Source of the DNA: Clostridiales bacterium
Lineage (GTDB): Bacteria > Bacillota > Clostridia > Saccharofermentanales > Saccharofermentanaceae
Assembly: GCA_017940895.1 (NCBI GenBank)
Contig: JAGAXM010000017.1
Location: 1 to 64,000 of the forward strand
Direction of reading: 5' to 3'
Length of the DNA stretch: 64,000 nucleotides
Part shown: positions 17,932 to 26,083 of the stretch, one piece after another
How positions within the stretch are numbered: the stretch's first letter is position 1
How the letters are laid out: each line of letters opens with the position of its first letter
The notes under the pieces: model-generated
Seen by the model: the letters and a program-made list of their open reading frames with translations, nothing else
What the model was told of the DNA's origin: nothing
The model's database searches: none
Made by a program: the position numbers and the translations under genes

Positions 17932-17959
17932 TTACAATTTATATTTTTATATTTACAAT
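17931..17959 (+). promoter_or_regulatory. Promoter of yqeG, near-leaderless
   Basis: TTTACA (17931-17936), a 17-base spacer and TACAAT (17954-17959). The ATG at 17968 begins eight bases after the -10, leaving essentially no leader and no ribosome site. Confidence 0.65.
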
Positions 17960-17967
17960 TCATCAAT

Positions 17968-18465
17968 ATGAATATTTTCGCTGCTATGAAGCCCGATGCC
18001 GTATGTAAGAGCGTCTATGATATCCCGCTTGATTCGCTTAAAGAAGCGGGGAAGACGTGTCTTCTACTGGATTTTGACAATACATTGGGTCCCGATCATG
18101 CGACGGCTCCGGATAAATACGCATACGATTTTATAGATAAGATCAGGAACGAAGGCTTTTCGTGCTGTCTCGTATCAAATGCCAAGTCCGGAAGATCCTC
18201 GAAGATTGCGCAGATGCTTGATATCCCGTGCGTCACATATGCACATAAGCCCAGACCTGACGGCATTTACCGCGCGCTGAAGCTGATGGAGACCGATGCA
18301 TCCAAGGCTGTAATGGTAGGCGATCAGGTGTTTACCGACGTTATCGCGGGAAGACTTGCTCCCGTCTACACAATAATGGTGGAGAAGTACTCATCCAAAG
18401 AAATCTGGTACGTAGTACTTAAAAGACCTTTCGAGAAGTTAGTCCGCCTTATCGGAAGATTTTAA
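17968..18465 (+). CDS. yqeG: YqeG-family HAD phosphatase
   Basis: HAD superfamily IIIA phosphatase of 165 residues. The nucleophile motif is DFDNTLG (near residue 33), motif II Ser lies in LVSNAKSG (near 68), the motif III Lys in HKPRPDG (near 92), and motif IV is GDQVFTD (near 112). The family is widespread in Bacillota and its physiological substrate is not settled; in other genomes it often neighbours aroE/yqeH, here it does not. Predicted leaderless mRNA. Its last 27 bases overlap the 3' end of the convergent pseudouridine synthase gene. Confidence 0.9.
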   Translation: MNIFAAMKPDAVCKSVYDIPLDSLKEAGKTCLLLDFDNTLGPDHATAPDKYAYDFIDKIRNEGFSCCLVSNAKSGRSSKIAQMLDIPCVTYAHKPRPDGIYRALKLMETDASKAVMVGDQVFTDVIAGRLAPVYTIMVEKYSSKEIWYVVLKRPFEKLVRLIGRF

Positions 18466-19140
18466 TCCGCGGATCTCTTCCTTGGTAAGATTTCTTCTGT
18501 CTCCGGGTCTCATGTCCCCGAGATTGATATTAATAAAGCGGATTCTTCTAAGCTTGGTAACTCTGTATCCCAAAGCATCACACATTCTTCTTATCTGACG
18601 GTTAAGACCCTGCTTCAGAACGATATTGAATGTATGTGTGCCTGTTATCGTGACTTTACAGGGAAGTGTCTTCTGACCGAGGATCTCAATACCTTCTTCC
18701 ATCTTGTCTTTGAATCCCGGCTCGATCTTTCTGTCGACTCTGACCTGGTATTCCTTCTCGTGACCGTTCTCTGCGCGAAGAAGCTTGTTTACTATATCTC
18801 CGTCATTGGTAAGCAGAATGAGTCCCGAAGAATTCTTGTCGAGTCTTCCTATGGGAAAGACCCTGTCGTCCATCCCGAGATAATCGATGATATTGCTGGG
18901 GTCGCGGCGGTCTGTAGTGCATGTGATACCGAGTGGCTTGTGAAGGGCGATGTAGATCTTGTTGTCTTCCGGAATTACTTCCTTATCGCCGACTTTAACG
19001 ACCTGTCCTTCCTCAACGACGGTTCCGTTTACTGCAGTAACGCCGTCTACGGTTACTTTGCCTGTTTCGACAAGTTCGTCAGCCTGCCTTCTGGAACAGA
19101 ATCCGCTCGACGCGATGTACTTGTTTATCCTTACTCCCAT
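18439..19140 (-). CDS. rluF: 23S rRNA pseudouridine synthase, RluF-like
   Basis: Converts a uridine to pseudouridine in 23S rRNA. 233 residues: an N-terminal S4 RNA-binding domain (RINKYIASSGFCSRRQADE) and an RsuA-family catalytic domain with GRLDKNSSG (catalytic Asp near residue 100), LTNDGD, EKEYQV and QGLNRQIRRMC. The NKLLRAENGHEKEY stretch and the compact C-terminus fit RluF (U2604) better than RluB or RsuA, but the exact site is inferred. It overlaps the histidine kinase gene upstream by 10 bases, so it is the third gene of that operon. Confidence 0.88.
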   Translation of the reverse strand: MGVRINKYIASSGFCSRRQADELVETGKVTVDGVTAVNGTVVEEGQVVKVGDKEVIPEDNKIYIALHKPLGITCTTDRRDPSNIIDYLGMDDRVFPIGRLDKNSSGLILLTNDGDIVNKLLRAENGHEKEYQVRVDRKIEPGFKDKMEEGIEILGQKTLPCKVTITGTHTFNIVLKQGLNRQIRRMCDALGYRVTKLRRIRFININLGDMRPGDRRNLTKEEIRGLKSSDKAD

Positions 19141-20936
19141 ACGTTAGCAGCTTCTGCTTTCTTGAGAGTGAAGGTAAACTTGGTGCCCTTGCCGTATTCG
19201 CTCTCGACGGTAATGTCTTCTCCCATGTAGGTAAGAAGCTCCTTCGCGATAGACAGACCGAGACCTGTGCCTTTCTTGCCTCTCGCGCGGTCCGCCTTGA
19301 AGAACCTCTCGAAAATATGATTTATGTCATACTCATGTATTCCTTGTCCGGTGTCTGCGACAGAGATGTAAACTTTCCCGATCTCTTCGTTGTAATCGCT
19401 GGTTATCGTTATACTGCCGCCTTTGGGAGTATATTTCTTGGCGTTATCGAGAAGGATAACGAGGATCTGGTTAACTCTGTCAGGGTTGCCGTTAACGGTA
19501 GGGAGGCGCTCTGTCGTGCTGTGAACGCTGAAGTATATGCCGGCTTCCTTCATGACAGGAGTAAACCTGGCGTGGATGCTCGAGAGCACTTCATTAAGAT
19601 CGAAAGGATACATCTGGAATGCGAGCGTTCCGGACTGAAGCTTCGACAGCTCAAGCATGTCGTCGATGAGTCTTGAAAGTCTCAAGGTCTCGTTGAGGAT
19701 GATGTCGTAGTATCTCATACGGTCTTCATCCTTCTTTACCATGCCGTCGGCAAGAGGCTCGATAAGACCTCTTAATGTCTGGAGGGGAGTACGAAGCTCG
19801 TGTGAGATGTTGGCTACATAGTCACGTCTCGTCATATCGAGCTTATGCTCTTCCGTGATATCTCTGAAGAATCCTGTTGCACCGATGCATACATTGCTGT
19901 CATCCGCATCGAATCTCGGAACGATTGTATACTCATAAGCATAATTCGGGCTTTCTACGACATTCTTCTTCGTCTCTCCGGTCTCCATGCATACGGCAAG
20001 GTCTTCCCAGAATTCCTCGAAAGGTACTATCTGGATCCTCTCTGTGAAATTATTCTTGCGAGGAACTTTGGCGAAGATAACAGCCATGGTATCGTTGGTA
20101 AACGTGACTGTGCCGTCGCGGTTAAATACCATGATTCCTTCCGATATAACATTAAAGATATTCTCGAGCTTATTACGCTCGTTAGTGAGTTCATTGATTG
20201 ATTTTGACAGTTTATTCGCCATGTTGTTGAAAGACTCGGCGAGTTCTCCGGCTTCTCCGATATGATCCTCATTGGCCCTGATCCTCAGGTTGCCTCGTCC
20301 GTATTCCTTGGCGATAAGGTTAACTTCCTGCAAAGGCTCCGTAATGACTTCTACGAAAATGATCGTAGGTACCATCATCGCAAGCGCCGCTGCCAAAGTA
20401 GACAGGAGAAGGATATTAATATAACTGTTGATCAGTTCGTTTCCTTCATTGATTATGTTGTACTGGATGATGTAATAAGTTCTGTCGTTGCATTTGAAAC
20501 TGAACTTCATCAGCAAAGTCTGGTGAGAATAGAAGTGCTGCTGCATGAAAGCAAGATGCTCGGTCCATGCATCTTCGTTAGTCAGATTCTCGGAAATAAA
20601 ATCGATGGCAGCCTGCTCATCTTCGTTTGCACGGTTGTAGATACTCTGCGGATAGATGACTCTTCCTTCCGAATCGGCAATGAAATACTCGCGGTCCGAT
20701 CCGGCAGCGGGGTAGAGGATATAGCGGTATATCTCGTCGAGTGTCAGTTCATCGGCTGTATCCTGGATTACTTCGTAGATATTCTCATATTGAAGTTCGG
20801 CTTCGTTGACGCTGTAATTGAATTGAGTAGTCCTTCCTGCGATGCCGAAAGCGACCGCAGCAAGAAGTGCGGAAGCTGCCAGTGCGATAAACACCAGCAT
20901 GAACATCCTTCGCATGATAAAGCTGTGGTGAAACAC
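19131..20936 (-). CDS. Sensor histidine kinase (WalK/PhoR-like)
   Basis: 601 residues: transmembrane helix 1 (about 10-32), an extracellular sensor (about 33-175), helix 2 (about 178-200), HAMP (about 195-250), PAS (about 265-375), HisKA with SHELRTPLQTL (near residue 385), and HATPase with N-box ILLDNAKKYT, DTGQGI and GTGLGLSIAKE. The start is a GTG immediately after the TAA of the regulator gene, with GAGGT seven bases upstream, so the two are translationally coupled. The signal is unknown; WalKR-like wall control is one possibility but YycHI partners are absent. Confidence 0.93.
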   Translation of the reverse strand: MFHHSFIMRRMFMLVFIALAASALLAAVAFGIAGRTTQFNYSVNEAELQYENIYEVIQDTADELTLDEIYRYILYPAAGSDREYFIADSEGRVIYPQSIYNRANEDEQAAIDFISENLTNEDAWTEHLAFMQQHFYSHQTLLMKFSFKCNDRTYYIIQYNIINEGNELINSYINILLLSTLAAALAMMVPTIIFVEVITEPLQEVNLIAKEYGRGNLRIRANEDHIGEAGELAESFNNMANKLSKSINELTNERNKLENIFNVISEGIMVFNRDGTVTFTNDTMAVIFAKVPRKNNFTERIQIVPFEEFWEDLAVCMETGETKKNVVESPNYAYEYTIVPRFDADDSNVCIGATGFFRDITEEHKLDMTRRDYVANISHELRTPLQTLRGLIEPLADGMVKKDEDRMRYYDIILNETLRLSRLIDDMLELSKLQSGTLAFQMYPFDLNEVLSSIHARFTPVMKEAGIYFSVHSTTERLPTVNGNPDRVNQILVILLDNAKKYTPKGGSITITSDYNEEIGKVYISVADTGQGIHEYDINHIFERFFKADRARGKKGTGLGLSIAKELLTYMGEDITVESEYGKGTKFTFTLKKAEAANVWE

Positions 20937-21632
20937 TTATGAGACCTCGAACTTGTATCCTACTCCATATACGGTCGAGATATTCCATCTGGATCCGTCA
21001 TATGTGATCTTCTGACGTATCCTCTTAATGTGGGTATCTATAGTTCTCAGGTCGCCGTCAAAATCGGTACCCCAGACAGATCTCAGTATCTGCTCACGGT
21101 TCATTACAGTTCCGGGATGAGATGCCAGCAGGTGCAGTATCTCAACTTCCTTCGGAGTGAAGGGGATAACCTTAGAATTGACTTTAACGGAATAATTCTC
21201 GATATTGATCTCGAGTCCGTCGAATCTTAATATCTGACTTGTGGGAACAGCCTCCTGAGTGGTTTCCGTTCTTCTTAATACTGCTTTGATCCTGGCAACA
21301 ACTTCACGCGGCGAAAAGGGTTTCACTATATAGTCGTCTGCACCGAGTTCAAGTCCGAGAACACGGTCTATCTCTTCGCCCTTGGCTGTAAGGATGATAA
21401 TAGGAGTCTTCATTGTCTTACGAAGCTCACGGCATACGTCAAGTCCGTTCATCAGGGGCATCATGACGTCAAGAAGGATAAGATCAGGATTGTCTTCTCT
21501 TGCAAGCTTCAGCGATTCTTCTCCGTCGAATGCATCTGAATGAGTATAATGCTCGTTTTCAAAATAAAGTCTGAGCGATTCGTGGACGATAGGGTCGTCA
21601 TCGCATATCAGAATATGAGGAGTCTGAGACAT
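20937..21632 (-). CDS. OmpR/PhoB-family response regulator
   Basis: 231 residues: receiver domain (about 5-120) with the acidic pair DDD at the N-terminus, phospho-acceptor Asp in LILLDVMMP (near residue 56), LTAKGE and the conserved Lys in YIVKPF (near 107), then a winged-helix DNA-binding domain (about 135-231; VWGTDFDGDLRTIDTHIKRIRQK). Partner of the following kinase. A good AAAGGATG ribosome site precedes the ATG. A candidate -10 (TATAAT) on the minus strand is at 21673-21668. Confidence 0.95.
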   Translation of the reverse strand: MSQTPHILICDDDPIVHESLRLYFENEHYTHSDAFDGEESLKLAREDNPDLILLDVMMPLMNGLDVCRELRKTMKTPIIILTAKGEEIDRVLGLELGADDYIVKPFSPREVVARIKAVLRRTETTQEAVPTSQILRFDGLEINIENYSVKVNSKVIPFTPKEVEILHLLASHPGTVMNREQILRSVWGTDFDGDLRTIDTHIKRIRQKITYDGSRWNISTVYGVGYKFEVS

Positions 21633-21696
21633 GATTCATCCTTTCCGTAAAATAACATTACTAACACATTATATATTAAATCTACGGCTTATGTTG

Positions 21697-21702
21697 TATA
21701 AT
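21697..21702 (+). promoter_or_regulatory. -10 of lipoprotein gene
   Basis: A perfect TATAAT, 33 bases before the ATG at 21736, leaving a short leader with an AAGGAT ribosome site. No clear -35. A minus-strand TATAAT at 21673-21668 for the response regulator gene makes this a divergent promoter region. Confidence 0.5.
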
Positions 21703-21735
21703 TAATCTGATTTTTGCGTGTTTAAGGATATATTT

Positions 21736-22590
21736 ATGAAAAATTCACTTTATAAAAAGTCTGCATGCGTTGTTCTTTTTGCCGCTGTGATATTATCTTC
21801 CACAGGCTGCTCGAAGTTCATGGAGAAGATCGCTGCAGATGACGCATCCAAGACTTTGACGGCTGCGCTTGATGCTTTTTACAGCGATCCCGTTAACGGC
21901 GTTGCCGATTATGATGATTCATTCGATATTCCGGATCTCCTCGAAGAGAGCATGACTTTTGCACTTGCAGGTATCGACGGCTCCACTTATGAGATAGGAG
22001 AGCCTGATGTAAGCAAGAACAGGAATACAATTAAGTTCCCTGTTACATTCAATGACGTAATTGAAGTTGCCGATATCCCCATGGGCACGGAAGAAGAGAT
22101 TTCCGATGCTTTGGATGACTGCGACAGGGAAGACATCGAGATCGAGTTTACCCTCAAGAACAACAAGGGTAACTGGGAGATCGACGATATGTCCGAGCTT
22201 ATCGATGTATTCTTTGCTCCCTATGAGTCGCTTGTTTTCATTGATGAGAACGGCATGCCCACATCGTTTAACCAGGACTTCTTCGATGAGTGCGTAGTAG
22301 ATACAGCCTGGTATGATCCGCTTATGGCTAATCCTCTGGACAATAACAGTCTCCAGAGTCCTCCGGCCGTTATCGGTGTCGTATATTTCGACAGACCGAT
22401 GTATCTGACATTTACGGCTAATCTTCTCAAGAATGGTGAAGTTGTTCAGACTATGGATATTACCGTAGACGGCGGAACGATAGCCTACTGTGAGTTCTGG
22501 GGAAGCAGATATGCTTCGGGTTCTTACACCATGGAACTCATATTTGATGACGGTGTAGTTGCTGTAACCGATACTTTGTCCGTTAACTGA
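21736..22590 (+). CDS. Predicted lipoprotein, unknown function
   Basis: 284 residues with a lipoprotein signal peptide: basic start, hydrophobic core and lipobox LSSTGC (Cys near residue 25). The mature part is acidic and has no family I recognise; an early helix-rich DAFYSDPVNG region resembles NTF2-like or DUF4878-type lipoproteins in layout. The second half contains a hydrophobic-beta pattern that could be an Ig-like fold. The start at 21736 is set by AAGGAT seven bases upstream; a GTG at 21718 would include that site. It is divergent from the two-component pair and could be its target, which is inference. Confidence 0.8.
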   Translation: MKNSLYKKSACVVLFAAVILSSTGCSKFMEKIAADDASKTLTAALDAFYSDPVNGVADYDDSFDIPDLLEESMTFALAGIDGSTYEIGEPDVSKNRNTIKFPVTFNDVIEVADIPMGTEEEISDALDDCDREDIEIEFTLKNNKGNWEIDDMSELIDVFFAPYESLVFIDENGMPTSFNQDFFDECVVDTAWYDPLMANPLDNNSLQSPPAVIGVVYFDRPMYLTFTANLLKNGEVVQTMDITVDGGTIAYCEFWGSRYASGSYTMELIFDDGVVAVTDTLSVN

Positions 22591-22596
22591 TAGCAG

Positions 22597-23508
22597 ATGT
22601 TTCTTGCCGATAACTGGAAAGATTTTGAAGTTCTATATGCCGGAGAACAGGAGAAATACGAGCGTTGGGGAGACGTTCTTTTAAGGCGTCCGGATCCTCA
22701 GGCCGTATGGCCCGTGCGTGAAGGCGGCAAAGAAGTCGGATGGGATGATCTTGCATCTCCAAATGCCGTCTATATCAGAAGCAATTCCGGAGGCGGCGCA
22801 TGGCAGAAGCTTAAGTCCATGCCGCCCAAGTGGAATATATCTTATAAGTCTCTCGGCAAGGATCTTACTTTCATTATCGAACCGACTTCCTTTAAGCATA
22901 CGGGTCTTTTCCCCGAACAGGCTTCAAACTGGGATTTTGCAGGCAAGCTCATATCCGATGCTGTTAAGGTCGGAAGAGATGATATCAAGATACTTAATCT
23001 TTTCGCTTATACGGGTGCAGCCACATGTGCGGCAGCGTGTCACGGCGCGGCTGAAGTTGTGCATGTTGACTCCTCTAAAGGCATGATTGCCCGTGCCAAG
23101 GAGAATATCATCGAGAGCGGACTCGAGTCTTCTTATGTAAGATTCATTAACGAAGACTGCAGGAAGTTCGTCGAGCGCGAGATCAGACGCGGCAGGAAGT
23201 ACGACGGCATTATTATGGATCCGCCCAAGTACGGCAGAGGTCCTACGGGTGAACTGTGGGAGATAGAGAAATCCCTCTATGAATTCGTGTCGCGTACGGC
23301 TCTTTTGCTGTCTGACAAGCCCTTGTTTGTCATAATAAGCTCCTATGCTACCGAGCTCGGCGCGAATGCCGTCGGTAACGTGCTTGATCTTACATGCGGC
23401 TCGAGGTTCGCGGGCAAGACCGTAAGCGATGAGCTGGGACTTCCCGTAACGCACATGAACCTTAATCTGCCTTGCGGGCAGGCTTCAAGATGGACTCCCC
23501 GCGCATAA
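22597..23508 (+). CDS. RlmI-like class I SAM methyltransferase
   Basis: 303 residues, Rossmann-fold methyltransferase related to the 23S rRNA m5C methyltransferase RlmI but without its N-terminal PUA domain. The SAM loop is LNLFAYTGAAT (near residue 127), an acidic ribose-binding residue lies in VHVDSS (near 150), and the catalytic-type motif IMDPPKYGRG (near 206) is followed by a conserved aromatic region. HTGLFPEQ is the typical family segment before motif I. The target is probably rRNA; exact base unknown. Six bases after the lipoprotein stop with no good ribosome site, so probably coupled to it. Confidence 0.85.
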   Translation: MFLADNWKDFEVLYAGEQEKYERWGDVLLRRPDPQAVWPVREGGKEVGWDDLASPNAVYIRSNSGGGAWQKLKSMPPKWNISYKSLGKDLTFIIEPTSFKHTGLFPEQASNWDFAGKLISDAVKVGRDDIKILNLFAYTGAATCAAACHGAAEVVHVDSSKGMIARAKENIIESGLESSYVRFINEDCRKFVEREIRRGRKYDGIIMDPPKYGRGPTGELWEIEKSLYEFVSRTALLLSDKPLFVIISSYATELGANAVGNVLDLTCGSRFAGKTVSDELGLPVTHMNLNLPCGQASRWTPRA

Positions 23509-24119
23509 TATTCGAAGACAATCATCTTCTCGTGGCATTTAAACCCGCGGGATACCTGTCGCAGTCGGACGGCTCTGATGCCCCCGATATGCTTTCATTT
23601 CTCAAAGATTATATAAAGGTGAAGTACAACAAGCCCGGTAACGTCTATCTCGGCCTCGTTCACCGTCTGGACAGGAATGTCTCCGGGGTAATGGTCTTCG
23701 CAAGAACATCGAAATGTGCGTCACGCCTTTCGGAACAAATCAGGAAAGGCACCTTCTCGAAAGGATACCGTGCCAGAGTACAGGGAAAGCTCGAAGGCGA
23801 GGGAAGACTTGTAAATTATCTCGTTAAAGACGAGAAACTTAATAAGGTCACCGTCTATGACAGGGAAGTGCCCGGCAGTAAGCGGTGTGAGCTCGAGTAT
23901 AAGGCGGGTGCTTTTGACGGTGGGTTTACCGATGTTGACGTTAAGCTTCTTACGGGACGCTCACACCAGATAAGAGCGCAGTTCGCGCATGCGGGACATC
24001 CTCTTGAGGGTGATGTAAAGTACGGCGGTAAAAAGAGCGGGGAAGGCATCGGGCTTATGTCCTGCAGGCTGTCTTTTGATCATCCGACTACGGGAGAAAA
24101 GCTCGAGTTTACAATATAG
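23490..24119 (+). CDS. RluA-family pseudouridine synthase
   Basis: 209 residues, catalytic domain only, without an S4 domain. The HRLDRNVSG motif holds the catalytic Asp (near residue 60); GRSHQIRAQFAHAGHPLEGD and the KYGG motif near the C-terminus are typical of the family. It may modify 23S rRNA or tRNA; specificity is not readable. It overlaps the methyltransferase gene by 19 bases, so two RNA-modifying enzymes are co-transcribed. The ATG at 23490 is preferred over an in-frame TTG at 23472. Confidence 0.9.
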   Translation: MDSPRIIFEDNHLLVAFKPAGYLSQSDGSDAPDMLSFLKDYIKVKYNKPGNVYLGLVHRLDRNVSGVMVFARTSKCASRLSEQIRKGTFSKGYRARVQGKLEGEGRLVNYLVKDEKLNKVTVYDREVPGSKRCELEYKAGAFDGGFTDVDVKLLTGRSHQIRAQFAHAGHPLEGDVKYGGKKSGEGIGLMSCRLSFDHPTTGEKLEFTI

Positions 24120-24128
24120 TTTGATAAC

Positions 24129-24157
24129 TTGCCGTTTAATATTAATAAGTGTAATAT
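24129..24157 (+). promoter_or_regulatory. Candidate thrS promoter
   Basis: TTGCCG (24129-24134), a 17-base spacer and TAATAT (24152-24157). The remaining leader to the ATG at 24195 is only about 30 bases and carries a strong AGGAGG. There is no room for a T-box, which often controls thrS in this phylum. Confidence 0.45.
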
Positions 24158-24194
24158 CTTAACTACGTTTTTGAGCATTTAGGAGGTTCTTTCA

Positions 24195-26021
24195 ATGGAA
24201 CGCGAAGAGTTTTTGAGTGTTTATCGTCACTCTCTGGCACATATTATGGCTAAGGCTGTAATAGAGATTTACGGCAAGGAGAATGTGCAGTATGCCATCG
24301 GTCCTCAGATCGCAGACGGCTGTTACTACGACTTCACACTCCCGAGGCCGGTAAGTGAGGATGATATCAAGGTCATCGAAGATAAGATGCGTGAGATCAT
24401 CAAGAGAAGAGAGAACTGGACACGCAAGGAAGTAAGCCGTTCCGAGGCTTTGGAGATCTTCAGGGATCAGAAGTTCAAGACTGAACTTATCAATGATCTT
24501 CCCGAAGACGAGCTCATCACTGTTTACTACACAGGTGACGACTTCGTGGATCTTTGCCGCGGACCTCATATCGATAATTCACAGGAACTTTTCCAGGCTG
24601 CTTTCCAGATCAAGAACGTTTCCGGTGCTTACTGGAGAGGCGATGAGAAGAGAGACCAGCTTCAGAGAATCTATCTGTTCGCATTCCCTACCAAGGACGA
24701 ACTCAAGGCTCACCTGACATGGCTCAAGGAAGCTCAGGAGAGAGACCACAAGAAGATCGGTGTTGCTCTGGATATGTTCATGTTCAGAGACACGGCTCCC
24801 GGTATGGCTTACTGGCTCCCTAGGGGATGGACAATGTATTCCCAGCTCATGAAGTATTCCCGTGAGCTTCAGGCTAAGCATGACTACAATGAGATCTCAG
24901 CTCCTTTGATCAACAACAAGAAGCTTTGGCTCATCTCCGGTCACTGGGCTCATTACGTAAACAACATGTTCATCGTTCCCGGTAAGACACAGGGAACTGA
25001 AGCTACAGATGCAGTTTCTTCCGATGAGACAGCGCAGTTCTCCATCGAGGCTGAGGACACAATGGCTGCAAAGCCCATGAACTGCCCTAATGCCATGATC
25101 GAGTACAAGAGAACAATGCACTCTTACAAGGAGCTTCCTATCAGATACTCCGAGTATGACGTTCTCCACCGTAAGGAGAAGTCCGGACAGATGAACGGTC
25201 TGTTCAGAGTTCAGGAGTTCCGTCAGGATGATGACCATACATTCGTTACCGAAGCTCAGATCAAGGATGAGATCAAGGACGTAATCGCTATCGCAGACGA
25301 GATCTACAAGACATTCGGACTTACATACCGTGCCGAGTTCTCCACAAGACCTGATGACTTCATGGGAGACATCGAGTCCTGGAACAGAGCAGAGGCTGCA
25401 CTGAAGGAGATCCTCGACGAGAAGTACGGCGAGGGCAACTACGAGATCAATGAGGGTGACGGTGCTTTCTACGGACCGAAGATCGACCTTCAGATCAAGG
25501 ATGCTCTCGGAAGAGAGTGGCAGTGCGGTACTGTACAGCTCGACTTCCAGCTTCCTCATAACTTCGAGCTTACATACGTTGATCAGGACGGTTCCCAGAA
25601 GATGCCTATCGTTATCCACAGAGCTATCTTCGGTTCCCTCGAGAGATTCATCGGTATCATCACAGAGCACTTCAAGGGTGCATATCCTTTCTGGCTCAAT
25701 CCTTTCCAGGTAGCCATCGTTCCTATCAGAGAAGAGCATAACGAGTATGCCAAGAAGGTTGAGACTGCTTTGAAGGAAGCAGGCATCCGTGTTGAGGTTG
25801 ATTACAGCGATGTCAACATGAGAGACAAGATCAAGAGATTCAAGAACATGAAGGATCCTTACATCCTCGTTCTCGGTAATGAGGAAGCTGCTGCCGAGGA
25901 AGTCTCCGTAAACGTAAGAGGCTCCAATCAGCAGGTAAGAAATGTTCCTCTTACAAAGTTCATCGAGAAGTGTAAGCAGCTTAATGCTGACAGGACATTG
26001 GAGCTTCCTTCCGAATTCTGA
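24195..26021 (+). CDS. thrS: Threonyl-tRNA synthetase lacking TGS domain
   Basis: Charges tRNA-Thr. At 608 residues it begins at the position where the editing domain of ordinary ThrRS starts; the roughly 60-residue TGS domain is missing. AGGAGG sits just before this ATG, so the start is not a mis-call. Editing-site residues HSLAH (12-16) and CRGPH (near 117) are present. In the catalytic core the Zn ligands remain (Cys in KPMNCP, His in DDDH, His in VIHRAIFGS), but the usual PMNCPGH reads PMNCPNA, and an acidic insert of about 17 residues precedes it. Anticodon-binding domain (about 505-608) is complete. Codon use is strongly biased, as in rpsB/tsf, so it is probably the main enzyme. Confidence 0.93.
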   Translation: MEREEFLSVYRHSLAHIMAKAVIEIYGKENVQYAIGPQIADGCYYDFTLPRPVSEDDIKVIEDKMREIIKRRENWTRKEVSRSEALEIFRDQKFKTELINDLPEDELITVYYTGDDFVDLCRGPHIDNSQELFQAAFQIKNVSGAYWRGDEKRDQLQRIYLFAFPTKDELKAHLTWLKEAQERDHKKIGVALDMFMFRDTAPGMAYWLPRGWTMYSQLMKYSRELQAKHDYNEISAPLINNKKLWLISGHWAHYVNNMFIVPGKTQGTEATDAVSSDETAQFSIEAEDTMAAKPMNCPNAMIEYKRTMHSYKELPIRYSEYDVLHRKEKSGQMNGLFRVQEFRQDDDHTFVTEAQIKDEIKDVIAIADEIYKTFGLTYRAEFSTRPDDFMGDIESWNRAEAALKEILDEKYGEGNYEINEGDGAFYGPKIDLQIKDALGREWQCGTVQLDFQLPHNFELTYVDQDGSQKMPIVIHRAIFGSLERFIGIITEHFKGAYPFWLNPFQVAIVPIREEHNEYAKKVETALKEAGIRVEVDYSDVNMRDKIKRFKNMKDPYILVLGNEEAAAEEVSVNVRGSNQQVRNVPLTKFIEKCKQLNADRTLELPSEF

Positions 26022-26042
26022 TTATAGGTTTAAGCATAATAA

Positions 26043-26068
26043 AACAGGACCGGCACGGTCCTGTTTTT
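26043..26068 (+). terminator. Bidirectional-type terminator after thrS
   Basis: A 9-bp stem AACAGGACC / GGTCCTGTT with a GGCAC loop and a following T-run. On the other strand the stem is flanked by an equivalent T-run, so it can also end the convergent pepV transcript. Confidence 0.9.
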
Positions 26069-26083
26069 ATATGCTTTGAGAAC

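Noticed and set aside
24120..24194. T-box upstream of thrS
   Set aside because: The leader is far too short and contains no T-box sequence or antiterminator.
24897..25739. Long antisense reading frame within thrS
   Set aside because: It results from strongly biased codons on the sense strand; no ribosome site or recognisable domain. The same holds for antisense frames in rpsB, tsf and glyA.
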